The notes under the pieces are model-generated. The model did no database searches. It saw only the letters and a program-made list of their open reading frames with translations, and was not told the origin of the DNA. From Chthoniobacteraceae bacterium (lineage in GTDB: Bacteria > Verrucomicrobiota > Verrucomicrobiia > Chthoniobacterales > Chthoniobacteraceae): a stretch of 64,000 nucleotides of DNA. Shown here in pieces: positions 39,094-47,257 of this stretch. Location of the stretch: the NCBI GenBank assembly GCA_947449735.1, contig CANFTB010000018.1, positions 19,594-83,593 on the forward strand. The letters are read 5' to 3'. Positions within the stretch are counted from its first letter, which is position 1. Every line of letters starts with the position of its first letter. A program made the position numbers and the translations under genes.

Positions 39094-39927
39094 ATGCCAG
39101 GCCAGCTTCCGCCCGACCCTTCCCTTCCAGCGATCGAACAGCTCCGGGCCGTTGTGGCGGCGTTGCGCGCTCCGGACGGTTGCCCGTGGGACCGGGAGCA
39201 GACGCACGCCACCCTGCGGGGCGGGCTTTTGGAGGAAGCTTACGAAGTGGTGGCCGCCATTGACGCGTCGGATGATCCCAACCTGAGCGAGGAGCTGGGC
39301 GACCTGTTGTTGCAGGTGGTGTTTCACGCGCAGATCGCCCGGGAGGAGGGGCGCTTCGATTTCGACCGGGTGGCCCTCGGGATTTCGGAAAAACTGGTAC
39401 GGCGGCATCCGCATGTTTTTGGTGCCGAGAGCGCGGCGGATTCCGATGCGGTACTGGTGCGATGGGAAGAGATCAAGCGGCAGGAAAAGGGAGCCGCGCG
39501 CGAGGCCTCGGTTCTGGACGGGGTGTCGGAGGGCATGCCGGCGCTACAGTACGCTGCAAAAATTCAAAAGCGGGCCGCTCGGATCGGGTTTGACTGGCAG
39601 GAGGCGTTGCCGGTTCTGGCCAAGGTGCGGGAGGAACTGGGGGAGGTTGAGGCTGCGCTGCAGGAGGGGCCGGAGCGTCTGGAGGAGGAGTTGGGCGACT
39701 TACTTTTTTCGGTGGTGAATTTGACCCGCAAATTGAAGGTGGACGCCGAGGTGGCGTTGAGCGCGGCGACCCGGAAGTTCGCCGGGCGTTTCCGGGCGGT
39801 GGAGGGGCTGGCCCGCGAGCGGGGGGTGGTGCTGGAGGGGGCCGGGCTCGAGGAACTGGATGTGTTGTGGGACGAGGTGAAGCGCGTTGAAAAGTCAAAG
39901 GCAGCGGAGGGCCGGGAGGTTGGTTAA
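39094..39927 (+). CDS. mazG: MazG nucleoside triphosphate pyrophosphohydrolase
   Basis: 277 residues from the ATG at 39094 (the frame opens 14 codons upstream). The N-terminal MazG domain has the metal-binding EExxE-like pattern GLLEEAYEVVAAID and SEELGDLLLQVVFHA, after the hallmark RAPDGCPWDREQTHATL. A second, C-terminal MazG-like domain has EELGDLLFSVVNLTRKL. The enzyme hydrolyses NTPs to NMP and pyrophosphate, cleaning nucleotide pools and lowering ppGpp. The next gene starts 3 bp later, so they form one operon. Confidence 0.96.
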   Translation: MPGQLPPDPSLPAIEQLRAVVAALRAPDGCPWDREQTHATLRGGLLEEAYEVVAAIDASDDPNLSEELGDLLLQVVFHAQIAREEGRFDFDRVALGISEKLVRRHPHVFGAESAADSDAVLVRWEEIKRQEKGAAREASVLDGVSEGMPALQYAAKIQKRAARIGFDWQEALPVLAKVREELGEVEAALQEGPERLEEELGDLLFSVVNLTRKLKVDAEVALSAATRKFAGRFRAVEGLARERGVVLEGAGLEELDVLWDEVKRVEKSKAAEGREVG

Positions 39928-39930
39928 AAG

Positions 39931-41226
39931 ATGAAGCTGCTTTTTCTCACCCCCGGGACGGGAAGCTATTACTGCGGCGTCTGCATGCGCGACAATGCGC
40001 TCGCAAAGCAGCTTTGCGCGGACGGTCACGACGCCGTTTTGCTTCCGCTATACCTTCCCCTGACGCTTGAGGAGGCTGCTGCGTCTCCGGATGCGCCCGT
40101 GTTTTTCGGCGGGTTGAACGTCTACCTGCAGCAGCGCTTTCCCTGGTTCCGCAAAGCACCGCTCTGGTTGGACCGCTTGCTGAACCACCGGGTGATTTTA
40201 AAGTGGCTGGGACGTTTTGCGGGAATGACCCACGGGGCAGATACGGCGGCTCTGACCCTGTCCATGCTCAAGGGAGAAGAAGGGGCGCAAAACAGGGAAA
40301 TCGACAAGCTCATCGACTGGATTTTAAAGTTCGAAAGGCCGGATGCCATCTGGCTCTCCACCGGTCTTCTCGCGGGGGTGGCCCGCAGAATCAGGAGCGA
40401 AACCGGGGTGCCCGTTTTTTGTTCGCTGCAGGGTGAAGATAGTTTTTTGGATGGCCTTCCGGAGCCTTGGAAAACCAGTTCCTGGGAGGAGATGGCGCGG
40501 CGCTTGGAAGAGTTGGACGGGGTCGTGGCACCGAGTCGTTTTTTTGCGGAGGTGATGGAGGGCCGCCTCGGACTGAAGGCCGGGAATGTAGAGGTCATTC
40601 CCAACGGAATGGCCCTGCAGGGGTACGGCCCGGCATTGGTTCCGCCTTCGCCGCCCGTCGTGGGTTATCTCGCGCGTTTTATCCGTGGAAAAGGTCTGGG
40701 GGCGGTTGTGGAAGCCTTTGTGGAATTGCACCGCAGGGGCAGGGTTCCGGAGGCGCGACTGCACTGCGCAGGAACCATGATTCCGGAGGACCAGCCGTTC
40801 CTGGAGCAGCAGAAGGCGCGTTTGAGGGATGCCGGGCTTTTGCATCTGGCTGAGTTTTCACCGAATATCAGCCGTGAGGAAAAGGTGCGGTTTTTACAGT
40901 CGCTCAGCCTGCTTTCTGTGCCGGCTACCTACGGTGAGGCGTTCGGGTTGTACCTGATTGAGGCCATGGCGTGTGCAGTCCCGGTGGTCCAACCCCGAGT
41001 GGCGGCTTTTCCCGAAATTATTGAGTCCAGCGGGGGTGGCGTTCTGGTGGACCCCGGGTCGGTTTCGGAGATGGCCGCGGCCTGGGAGGCTCTTCTTTTG
41101 GACCCGGCCCGCCGGCAGGCCCTGGGTTTGGCTGGTTTGGAGGCGGTTCACCGGGACCATTCCATGGCGCGGATGGCGGAGCAGTTTTTGGAAGTTTCCG
41201 CCCGGGGGAAAAGGAAGGAGATGTGA
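39931..41226 (+). CDS. GT4-family glycosyltransferase
   Basis: 431 residues. GT-B fold: N-terminal domain begins MKLLFLTPGTGSYYCGVCMR, and the C-terminal nucleotide-sugar domain carries VIPNGMALQGYGP, VVGYLARFIRGKGLGAVVEA and the family glutamates in SVPATYGEAFGLYLIEAMAC followed by PVVQPRVAAFPEI. Transfers a sugar from a nucleotide donor to an unknown acceptor. It is packed directly after mazG and before the thioesterase gene, which gives no hint to its acceptor. Confidence 0.92.
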   Translation: MKLLFLTPGTGSYYCGVCMRDNALAKQLCADGHDAVLLPLYLPLTLEEAAASPDAPVFFGGLNVYLQQRFPWFRKAPLWLDRLLNHRVILKWLGRFAGMTHGADTAALTLSMLKGEEGAQNREIDKLIDWILKFERPDAIWLSTGLLAGVARRIRSETGVPVFCSLQGEDSFLDGLPEPWKTSSWEEMARRLEELDGVVAPSRFFAEVMEGRLGLKAGNVEVIPNGMALQGYGPALVPPSPPVVGYLARFIRGKGLGAVVEAFVELHRRGRVPEARLHCAGTMIPEDQPFLEQQKARLRDAGLLHLAEFSPNISREEKVRFLQSLSLLSVPATYGEAFGLYLIEAMACAVPVVQPRVAAFPEIIESSGGGVLVDPGSVSEMAAAWEALLLDPARRQALGLAGLEAVHRDHSMARMAEQFLEVSARGKRKEM

Positions 41227-41256
41227 GCGCACACTTCTGCTACGATCAGGCGTCCT

Positions 41257-41682
41257 ATGGGTTTTGAATTTGTACACCAGCGCCGCGTGGAGTTTTCGGA
41301 AACCGACATGGCCGGAATCGTCCATTTCGCCAACTTTTTCCGTTGGATGGAGTCGGCGGAGCACGCATTTCTGCGTTCACTGGGCTATTCGGTGCACCCG
41401 CATGGCGAGGGAACCGGCTGGCCGAGGCTGAAGGTGAGCTGTGACTATTTGAGACCGCTGCGTTTCGAGGACCTGGTCGACACGGTTTTGAGCATCCGCG
41501 AGGTGCGCACGCGTTCAGTGCGTTACGGGTTTGAATTCCGCCGGCCGGAATCCGGCGAGGTGGTGGCCCGCGGGGAGGTCGTGGCCGTGCATTCCGGCGT
41601 GGACGCCGCGAGCGGAGCGTTGAAGGCCCTTTCCATTCCGGAGCCGCTCCGGAGTGTGTTGGCGGAAAAATGCGGAGCCTGA
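41257..41682 (+). CDS. Acyl-CoA thioesterase, YbgC/4HBT family
   Basis: 141 residues, a single hot-dog domain. The signature FSETDMAGIVHFANFFRWME near the N-terminus contains the catalytic Asp (in ETDMAG) and His (in VHFAN), and is followed by EHAFLRSLGYS and CDYLRPLRFEDLV. YbgC-like enzymes hydrolyse short-chain or hydroxybenzoyl acyl-CoA. The gene ends 11 bp before a bidirectional terminator. Confidence 0.92.
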   Translation: MGFEFVHQRRVEFSETDMAGIVHFANFFRWMESAEHAFLRSLGYSVHPHGEGTGWPRLKVSCDYLRPLRFEDLVDTVLSIREVRTRSVRYGFEFRRPESGEVVARGEVVAVHSGVDAASGALKALSIPEPLRSVLAEKCGA

Positions 41683-41692
41683 ACTTCAATAA

Positions 41693-41740
41693 AAGACCCC
41701 GGGCGAACCACCTTGAGGCGGATCTGACCGGGGTCTTCTT
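41693..41740. terminator. Bidirectional terminator between thioesterase and EF-hand genes
   Basis: A perfect 10-bp stem AAGACCCCGG (41693-41702) with CCGGGGTCTT (41728-41737) lies between two convergent genes. The loop contains a smaller CCTTGAGG palindrome. T-rich bases follow on the plus side, and AAAA precedes on the other. Confidence 0.75.
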
Positions 41741-41760
41741 AAAAGGCTCAGCGGTTGGGG

Positions 41761-42099
41761 TTATTTGTCCTTCTTTTTGCCCTTCTTGGCGCCAGCAGCA
41801 AACTCTTCGAGGCTGAGCTTACCGTCCCCGTTTGCATCCAGCTTTTTGAAGGCTTCCTCCACGTCGGAGGCTTCCTTTTTGCCACGAAATTCGTCGATGC
41901 TCAGCGAACCGTCGCCGTCTTTGTCCAACTTTTTGAAGCGGTCTTCGGGAGTGGGCTTGGTTTTTTCGGCGGGAGCGTCGGCCTTTGGCGCGGGGGTGGA
42001 TTCCGCCTTGGCTTCGGTTTTGGCTTCGGGCTTGTCCTGAGCAAATACGGGAGTGACAACGAAGGCGGCCAGGGTCGCCAGTGTGAGAATGGATTTCAT
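41761..42099 (-). CDS. Small secreted EF-hand calcium-binding protein
   Basis: 112 residues from the ATG read at 42099 (12 further codons upstream are open). Signal peptide MKSILTLATLAAFVVTPVFA, then a Lys/Glu/Ala/Pro linker. Two canonical EF-hand loops are complete: DKDGDGSLSIDE at 59-70 and DANGDGKLSLEE at 88-99, with acidic residues at positions 1, 3, 5 and 12. The tail is a run of lysines (KKGKKKDK). Probably a periplasmic or surface calcium binder; many PVC bacteria encode such proteins. Confidence 0.88.
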   Translation of the reverse strand: MKSILTLATLAAFVVTPVFAQDKPEAKTEAKAESTPAPKADAPAEKTKPTPEDRFKKLDKDGDGSLSIDEFRGKKEASDVEEAFKKLDANGDGKLSLEEFAAGAKKGKKKDK

Positions 42100-42343
42100 T
42101 TGGGTACTAGGGTTCTTGTTTTTGGCTCCGTCCATCGCGGCGAGGTTTCAGTATGCGTGAAAAAAGCGCGGCTCCGGACAGAGATTTGGGGGTGGAACAC
42201 GGTGAATAAAGACGCCAGGTCTGCGAGGGAATCCTTGGGGGGATCGGAGTCCAACCAGACCTGAAGCGTCCAACCTTGAAACTCCGCAAGCGCGCAGAAG
42301 TAGCGGCGAATTTTTTGGGAGGATATTTTTTGCAGGTTCCTTA

Positions 42344-42481
42344 AACCCGAAAACAGAAGTTCACGCGGGGCCGCGGAGAGGGGAAGAGGGGGATAAACAT
42401 TTTTGCTCCATTTGGTGCTGTAGATTTTCTCCTCGCCCCCCCGCGAGATCACCTTTTCTCTGGTGCTTCGGCGTTCGGGTT
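42344..42481 (-). repeat. Interspersed repeat copy B with terminal inverted repeats
   Basis: 138 bp related to copy A but inverted. Its ends read AACCCGAA (42344-42351) and TTCGGGTT (42474-42481), extended to TTAAACCCGAA and TTAACCCGAA by the flanks. The conserved blocks are those listed for copy A. The outer end overlaps the TAA stop codon of the beta-CASP gene (42480-42482). Confidence 0.82.
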
Positions 42482-43862
42482 AAAGGTCCAAGGGCACGCC
42501 GGAAGGTGCGGAAAGAACCTTCGTGCCGGGAGCTCGAACCGACAAAGTCTGGCGCATCCATTCCTGCGCGTCGGGGTCGCCATGTACGAGGACGACCTGT
42601 TTCGGGGCTGCTCTTTGGACGTAATCGATGAGGCTTTCCCTGTCGCCGTGCGCGCTGAACCCGAAGGTTTCAACCTGGCAGCGCAGGGTTTCCGGTTGGA
42701 TGTCCGGCGCCACCTGAAAGGAGTCACCCTGTTTGGCGGACCGGAGCCTGCCCGCGGGAGAGTCGGGGTCGGCGTACCCGACGAAGAAGATGCCGTGGGC
42801 GGGGTTGGGCAGGAAATGCGGCGCGATGACGTTTGAGAGGGTGTGTTCGGTCATCATGCCGCTGGAGAGGGCGTAGATGCGGCCGGGGCGGATGGGTTGC
42901 TGGTTGACCTCCCGTCCGCTGATGGTGAAGGGGGAAATCGTCGGGAGCAGGCTCAGTCCGGGGTGCTGCCGGTGGGAGGCGCTGGCAAGTTTGTCGTGTA
43001 TCTCGCTGAGTTTGGTGCTGAGACCGCCGATGTACACGGGACACTCGGGCAGGAGCCCCTTCTTGCGAAGGGTGAAGATCATCGTGAGCAGCTCCTGGGA
43101 TTTCCCAAGGGCGAACACGGGAACGAGCACGCTTCCGCCCCTAGCGAAAACCTCGCGGATGGCGGCGGCAAAGCGTTCTTCCTCTTTTTCCCGGGTGAAA
43201 TCGGCGGGTTGGGGAACGGCGCCTCGCGTGCACTCGATGATGACGGTGTCCAGGTCCTTCTCTGGCAGGCGCGCGCCGTGCATGAGGGACTGGTTGTGGA
43301 AATTGACGTCGCCTGTGTAGAGGATGCGGCGGCCGTTCGCCTCGATGAGAACGGCGGTGGAGCCCAGAATGTGGCCGGCGTCCTCAAACTGGAAGGAAAC
43401 CTCGGCCGTTTCTCCGTAAGGAATGCGCTCTCCTGAGGGGGTGAAGCGCTCGTGCAGGGGCAGGGAATGGAACCGGCGGACACAGTTGGTGGCCTCGCGG
43501 TGGAGGAAGGTGGGAACCTCACCCTCGCCGTTCTCATGTCGCTTGGACATGACGTTGACGGAGTTGTGAAGCATCACATCAGCCAGTTGACGGGTCGGCT
43601 CCGTCATGAAGGCGGGCGCTGACGGGTGCTGGCGCATTAGGACGGGGAGAGAGCCCAGGTGGTCCTGGTGCGCGTGGCTGAGAATGATCGCGTCCACGTG
43701 TTTTCCGGACAGGTGGTCCAGTTGCGGGAGGCTGTCGCGGCCCTCATGCTTGGGGTGGGCGCCGCAATCGAGGACGATCCGGCGTTCGCCAGCCTCAAGA
43801 AGGTAGCAGTTGGCGCCGATCTCGATCTGGCGGGTGAGGTTGGTTAAGCGGAGTTTGGACAT
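42480..43862 (-). CDS. Beta-CASP metallo-beta-lactamase-fold hydrolase (RNA-processing type)
   Basis: 460 residues. Metal-binding motif HAHQDHLG at 63-70, further ligand in EDAGHILGS, and the C-terminal beta-CASP blocks (VPVFALGKSQELLTMIF, PVYIGGLSTKLSEI, ALSSGMM, and FGFSAHGDRESLIDYVQRA with the last His). This is the organisation of bacterial CPSF/Ysh1-like proteins, which are likely nucleases of RNA. It begins at the ATG read at 43862 and stops inside repeat copy B. Substrate RNA unknown. Confidence 0.93.
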   Translation of the reverse strand: MSKLRLTNLTRQIEIGANCYLLEAGERRIVLDCGAHPKHEGRDSLPQLDHLSGKHVDAIILSHAHQDHLGSLPVLMRQHPSAPAFMTEPTRQLADVMLHNSVNVMSKRHENGEGEVPTFLHREATNCVRRFHSLPLHERFTPSGERIPYGETAEVSFQFEDAGHILGSTAVLIEANGRRILYTGDVNFHNQSLMHGARLPEKDLDTVIIECTRGAVPQPADFTREKEEERFAAAIREVFARGGSVLVPVFALGKSQELLTMIFTLRKKGLLPECPVYIGGLSTKLSEIHDKLASASHRQHPGLSLLPTISPFTISGREVNQQPIRPGRIYALSSGMMTEHTLSNVIAPHFLPNPAHGIFFVGYADPDSPAGRLRSAKQGDSFQVAPDIQPETLRCQVETFGFSAHGDRESLIDYVQRAAPKQVVLVHGDPDAQEWMRQTLSVRAPGTKVLSAPSGVPLDL

Positions 43863-44133
43863 GAGGAGTGGGCGCGCCTCTGGGGGCGCGTCTTGGAAAA
43901 AGCAGGGTGAGCTTGGAAAATGGTAAAAAGGTGAAACCCCTGCAAACAGCCAGTCTCTCTGAGAAAATTTGGACTGCTGGCTGGCGGGGGGAGTTCGGAC
44001 AACGAGATAGGAAAAGAGGATAGGACAACAGGAAGGAGACGGCTTCGCAACCGTGCGCTTCCTCGGCTTTGGGGACTACCTCCAAAGCGGAACGGCCGCG
44101 GTTGTCCCTCAGGCGGCCGGCGTTCGTGTAAGA

Positions 44134-44173
44134 AACGCGCTTTCGCGGGCCAACTAACGCGCCTTCGCAGGCC
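44134..44173. repeat. Two-copy 22-nt direct repeat beside ffs
   Basis: AACGCGCTTTCGCGGGCC (44134-44151) and AACGCGCCTTCGCAGGCC (44156-44173) match at 16 of 18 positions with a 4-nt gap. On the minus strand each forms a small stem capped by a GAAA- or GAAG-like loop. They lie just past the 3' end of the SRP RNA. Confidence 0.6.
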
Positions 44174-44191
44174 ATTCTACGGTTTGAGCAA

Positions 44192-44286
44192 GGGGGTGCC
44201 GCCAGGGGTGTGCGACAAACAGAGTCAGACTACCGTTGCTGCCTTCCGGCCCTGGCGGGGTTTGCCCGCCCTCAATCCGCATCCCC
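44192..44286 (-). ncRNA. ffs: Small bacterial signal recognition particle RNA (4.5S)
   Basis: Read on the minus strand the region contains the universal SRP domain IV core CCAGGGCCGGAAGGCAGCAA, with the GGAA-type tetraloop and asymmetric loop, and closing helices that pair GGGCGGGC and CCCCGCC-type arms; the outer ends GGGGATGC and GGCACCCC are complementary. The length of about 95 nt matches the Alu-less small SRP RNA. It binds Ffh and targets membrane proteins. Ends are estimated from the outer helix. Confidence 0.92.
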
Positions 44287-44453
44287 TGACGGCGTGGGTT
44301 AGTATGGAGTAGACTTCGGGAAACTCAACTGCCGCCGCGCATTTTTTTACGATACATCCCTCTTGCAAGCAGACACTCCGGCGCGGATATGATAAAACCA
44401 GAGTTGCCGCCCCTTCTTTCTCCTCCCAAGTCCTTAGCCCAGAACACCAGCGT

Positions 44454-45317
44454 ATGATCCGGTTCCTCCTGTTTTTCACGATAGCGCTATCGATAGCCTC
44501 CGCGGTTCTTGCATTTCTCACCAAGGAGAAGGCGACCGTCTTAAACGACAAACTGTCCAGCCTGAACCAAGCGGCCGGGACGCTGAAGGTGGACAATTCC
44601 AAGTTGAAGGAGGAGAAGAAAACGGTTGAGACCAAGGTGGAGGAACTCAATCAGAGCACTCAGCAGCAGAAGGATGCTTTGGAAAAGTTGAAGGCTGACA
44701 TTGCCGCCAAGCAGGCCGACATGGCGAAGTTTCAGAATGAGTTGCAGACTGCCCAGGGGAAGGCTGCTGATTTGGAGAAGAAGCTGGAGGAGAAGGCCGC
44801 CACACCTCCGCCGCCCGCAGTCGACCCTGTGGCGGAAGCGGCTCTTGCGAACCTGAAAACAGAGTTGGAGAAGGCCAAGCAGGGGGTTGCGGAGGAACAG
44901 AAGCGGGCGGCCCAAAAGGTGCAGGAAATGGAGACGAAAATGGCTCAGATGGTCTCCAAGCCGAAGTCAGAGGCAGGGGGTGGCTCCAAGGCCCCGCGTT
45001 CCGGGCAGGTGGTGGCCTACAACCAGGGCTGGAATTTTGTGGTGGTGGATTTGGGTGACAAGCAGGGTGTGACGCCCGAAACCAAGTTACTTGTGCAGCG
45101 CAACGGACGCTCTATCGCCAAGCTTTCCATTACGGAAGTGCGCCCTGCTGCGGCCACGGCGGGGATCACCTACCTGGACTTGGGACGCCGCAAGGACTCC
45201 AAGGAGGAGGTCCAGCTCGGCGATGTCGTCGTTTTCGCCCCGACCCCCGAACCCGCTGTCCCGGGAGAGCCGCCGAGTTTCAGCGCCTTGTTTCCTCAGG
45301 CCAAGGCGACGCCCTGA
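44454..45317 (+). CDS. Membrane-anchored coiled-coil protein
   Basis: 287 residues. One N-terminal membrane helix (MIRFLLFFTIALSIASAVLA), a long coiled coil (about 30-125 and 135-165, heptads such as EEKKTVETKVEELNQS), split by a Pro-rich bend, and a compact C-terminal beta domain (about 185-270; GQVVAYNQGWNFVVVDLGDK, VQLGDVVVFAPTPEP). The arrangement resembles a periplasmic structural or MreC-like protein but no family is certain. Followed after 99 bp by a small lipoprotein gene. Confidence 0.7.
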   Translation: MIRFLLFFTIALSIASAVLAFLTKEKATVLNDKLSSLNQAAGTLKVDNSKLKEEKKTVETKVEELNQSTQQQKDALEKLKADIAAKQADMAKFQNELQTAQGKAADLEKKLEEKAATPPPPAVDPVAEAALANLKTELEKAKQGVAEEQKRAAQKVQEMETKMAQMVSKPKSEAGGGSKAPRSGQVVAYNQGWNFVVVDLGDKQGVTPETKLLVQRNGRSIAKLSITEVRPAAATAGITYLDLGRRKDSKEEVQLGDVVVFAPTPEPAVPGEPPSFSALFPQAKATP

Positions 45318-45416
45318 GCATCTGAAATCCTTGTCAGGCCACGCCATGGCTGGGTTCCCTGAGGAATCGCGGCGACGTCCTTGTCAGGCGGTTTTGTTTA
45401 TCAACTCTTAATCCAT

Positions 45417-45590
45417 ATGAATTTTCTACGTTTTGTGTTTTCCGCGCTTGTCCTGGCGGGGGGCCTTTCCGGGTGTGCTTCTTCCCCCAGAGACGAGTCT
45501 GAAAGCGTCAGCACCATACCGTGGAACCGCCCGGCTAACTGGGAAGGGCGCGGACCGCTGGGCGGGATGATGATGATGGACGGTCGTTAG
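45417..45590 (+). CDS. Small lipoprotein, 57 residues
   Basis: Starts at the ATG at 45417. N-terminal lipoprotein signal MNFLRFVFSALVLAGGLSGC with lipobox LSGC and Cys20. The short mature part reads DESESVSTIPWNRPANWEG and ends MMMMDGR. The STIPWNRP-WEG motif looks like a small verrucomicrobial lipoprotein type (resemblance only). Function unknown; it sits between the coiled-coil gene and adk-like gene. Confidence 0.72.
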   Translation: MNFLRFVFSALVLAGGLSGCASSPRDESESVSTIPWNRPANWEGRGPLGGMMMMDGR

Positions 45591-45675
45591 CAGGTCTTTT
45601 TCACGTCGCGTCAGCTGGCATTGTTTGCTGTCATGACACGTCCGGTCCTCTGCACGGGACCGATCCACTAAGTTT

Positions 45676-46257
45676 ATGAAGTACAGCACCTATCTTATTT
45701 TCGGCGCCCCCGGCGCAGGCAAGGGCACTCAGGGCAAGGTGCTTGGGACCATTCCGCGGTTTTTCCACTGCGCTTGCGGCGACGTGTTCCGCTCCCTCGA
45801 TACCCGGACTCCATTGGGGCAGGCGTTTTTGGAATACTCCAGCCGCGGCGAGCTGGTGCCCGACGAAATCACGGTCAAATTGTGGATGGCTGTGATCGGA
45901 GACATGGTCGGCATGCGTAAGTTTAAGCCGGACCTGGATACGCTGGTTTTGGACGGGATCCCACGGAATGTGAAGCAGGCCGAAATCATGCGTGATATTC
46001 TCGATGTGAAGAAAGTGTTCCATCTGAGTTGTCCAGACAGGGAGGCTCTGATTTCGCGCCTTAAGAAGAGGGCTTTGAAGGAAAACCGTTTTGACGACGC
46101 CAACGAGGAAACCATCCGCCGCCGCCTGGTGACCTACGAGGAAGAGTCCAAGCCGGTGCTTGAGTTTTATGGTCCGTCCAAGGTGCGCCATATCGACGCC
46201 ACGCAGCTGCCGGTGAAGGTGACGCACGAGATCTTGAGCGAGATCCTTTCGGGTTAA
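45676..46257 (+). CDS. Adenylate-kinase-like nucleoside monophosphate kinase
   Basis: 193 residues. The P-loop GAPGAGKGTQ lies at 10-19, the NMP-binding block CACGDVFRSLDTRTPLG and LVLDGIPRNVKQAEIM follow, and the short LID RALKENRFDDANEETIRRRL replaces the long zinc-type lid. It transfers phosphate between NTP and NMP, most likely ATP and AMP. The replacement of the usual GFPR by GIPR is small. Four bases separate it from fmt, so they are probably one operon. It may be adk or a paralogue; the symbol is withheld. Confidence 0.88.
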   Translation: MKYSTYLIFGAPGAGKGTQGKVLGTIPRFFHCACGDVFRSLDTRTPLGQAFLEYSSRGELVPDEITVKLWMAVIGDMVGMRKFKPDLDTLVLDGIPRNVKQAEIMRDILDVKKVFHLSCPDREALISRLKKRALKENRFDDANEETIRRRLVTYEEESKPVLEFYGPSKVRHIDATQLPVKVTHEILSEILSG

Positions 46258-46261
46258 GGCC

Positions 46262-47227
46262 ATGCGGGTTGTATTTGCGGGGACGGGTGACATCGGCGTG
46301 CCCTCGCTGGAGTGGTTGGTGGGCTCGGGTCATGAGCTGGCTGGGATCCTTACCCAGCCGGACAAGCCCGTCGGGAGGCACCAGACACTGCAAGCCTCGG
46401 CTATCAAGGTCATAGCCGAGCGCGAGGGGCTTCCGGTGCTGCAGCCTGTAAAGATGCGGGATCCCTCCGCGGTGGAGGCATTGCGGGCTTTGCGTCCTGA
46501 GGTGTTGGTGGTTATGGCTTACGGGCAGATTTTATCGCGTCAGGTTTTAGACCTTCCAAGCGTGGCGTGTTTGAATTTACACGCTTCGCTGTTGCCCAGG
46601 CATCGGGGCGCCGCCCCCATTCAGGCGGCGATTGAGTCGGGAGACGCGGAGTCGGGGGTGACGGTGATGTATATGGCCGAGGGGCTGGATACCGGGGATG
46701 TTCTGCTCGAAAAGAGACTCAGGATCCGCCGGCGGGAGACGGGGGGAAGCCTGCATGACCGGCTTGGACTGCTTGCGCCCGAGGGGCTGGCCGAAGCGCT
46801 GGAGTTGCTTGGCGCCGGGAAGGCTCCGCGGGCGCCCCAGGACCCCGGACTGGCCACGTACGCTCGAAAGCTGTCGCGTGAGGACGGCTGCCTGTGCTGG
46901 GACACTCTGGAGGGGGTCGAGCGGCGGGTGCGCGCCATGAATCCGTGGCCCGGCGCCTACACCTCGCTGCCGGCCTTCGAAGCAGGGGGAGTGGCGCGAA
47001 AGCTAAAGGTTTTTTCACTGATCCAAAGCCGCGTGGATTCCGGGGGCGCCGCGGGCGGCACGGTCTTGAGCGTGGAACCGCGGGGCCTGCTTGTGGCGGC
47101 CGGTGCGCGGTCCGTGTGGATTACGGAGTTGCAGCTGGAAGGGAAACGCCGGATGCGGACGGGGGAGTTTTTGAGGGGGAACCCCGTGCAACCGGGAACT
47201 GTGCTGGGCTCGGCGTCCCTGCCTTGA
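46262..47227 (+). CDS. fmt: Methionyl-tRNA formyltransferase
   Basis: 321 residues, family length. The formyl-transfer site is clear: NLHASLLPRHRGAAP with the catalytic Asn/His, then YMAEGLDTGDVLLE carrying the Asp, and the C-terminal RNA-binding domain with RRVRAMNPWPGAYTSL. The enzyme formylates Met-tRNAi using 10-formyl-THF to start translation. Start MRVVFAGTGDIGVPSLEWL follows the kinase stop by 4 bp; a folate gene (folB) occurs further along the same strand. Confidence 0.97.
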   Translation: MRVVFAGTGDIGVPSLEWLVGSGHELAGILTQPDKPVGRHQTLQASAIKVIAEREGLPVLQPVKMRDPSAVEALRALRPEVLVVMAYGQILSRQVLDLPSVACLNLHASLLPRHRGAAPIQAAIESGDAESGVTVMYMAEGLDTGDVLLEKRLRIRRRETGGSLHDRLGLLAPEGLAEALELLGAGKAPRAPQDPGLATYARKLSREDGCLCWDTLEGVERRVRAMNPWPGAYTSLPAFEAGGVARKLKVFSLIQSRVDSGGAAGGTVLSVEPRGLLVAAGARSVWITELQLEGKRRMRTGEFLRGNPVQPGTVLGSASLP

Positions 47228-47257
47228 CCCCTGCGCGGCGGGGCGCATGATCGGGGC

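Noticed and set aside
42096..42452. Minus-strand 118-codon frame between the EF-hand and beta-CASP genes
   Set aside because: It runs through repeat copy B and non-coding DNA, with no ribosome site or conserved motif.
43947..43983. Stem CAGCCAG/CTGGCTG upstream of the beta-CASP gene
   Set aside because: Only 7 bp with a long loop; could arise by chance in GC-rich DNA.
45329..45389. Two copies of TCCTTGTCAGG 50 bp apart
   Set aside because: Short and without further similarity; no role can be argued.
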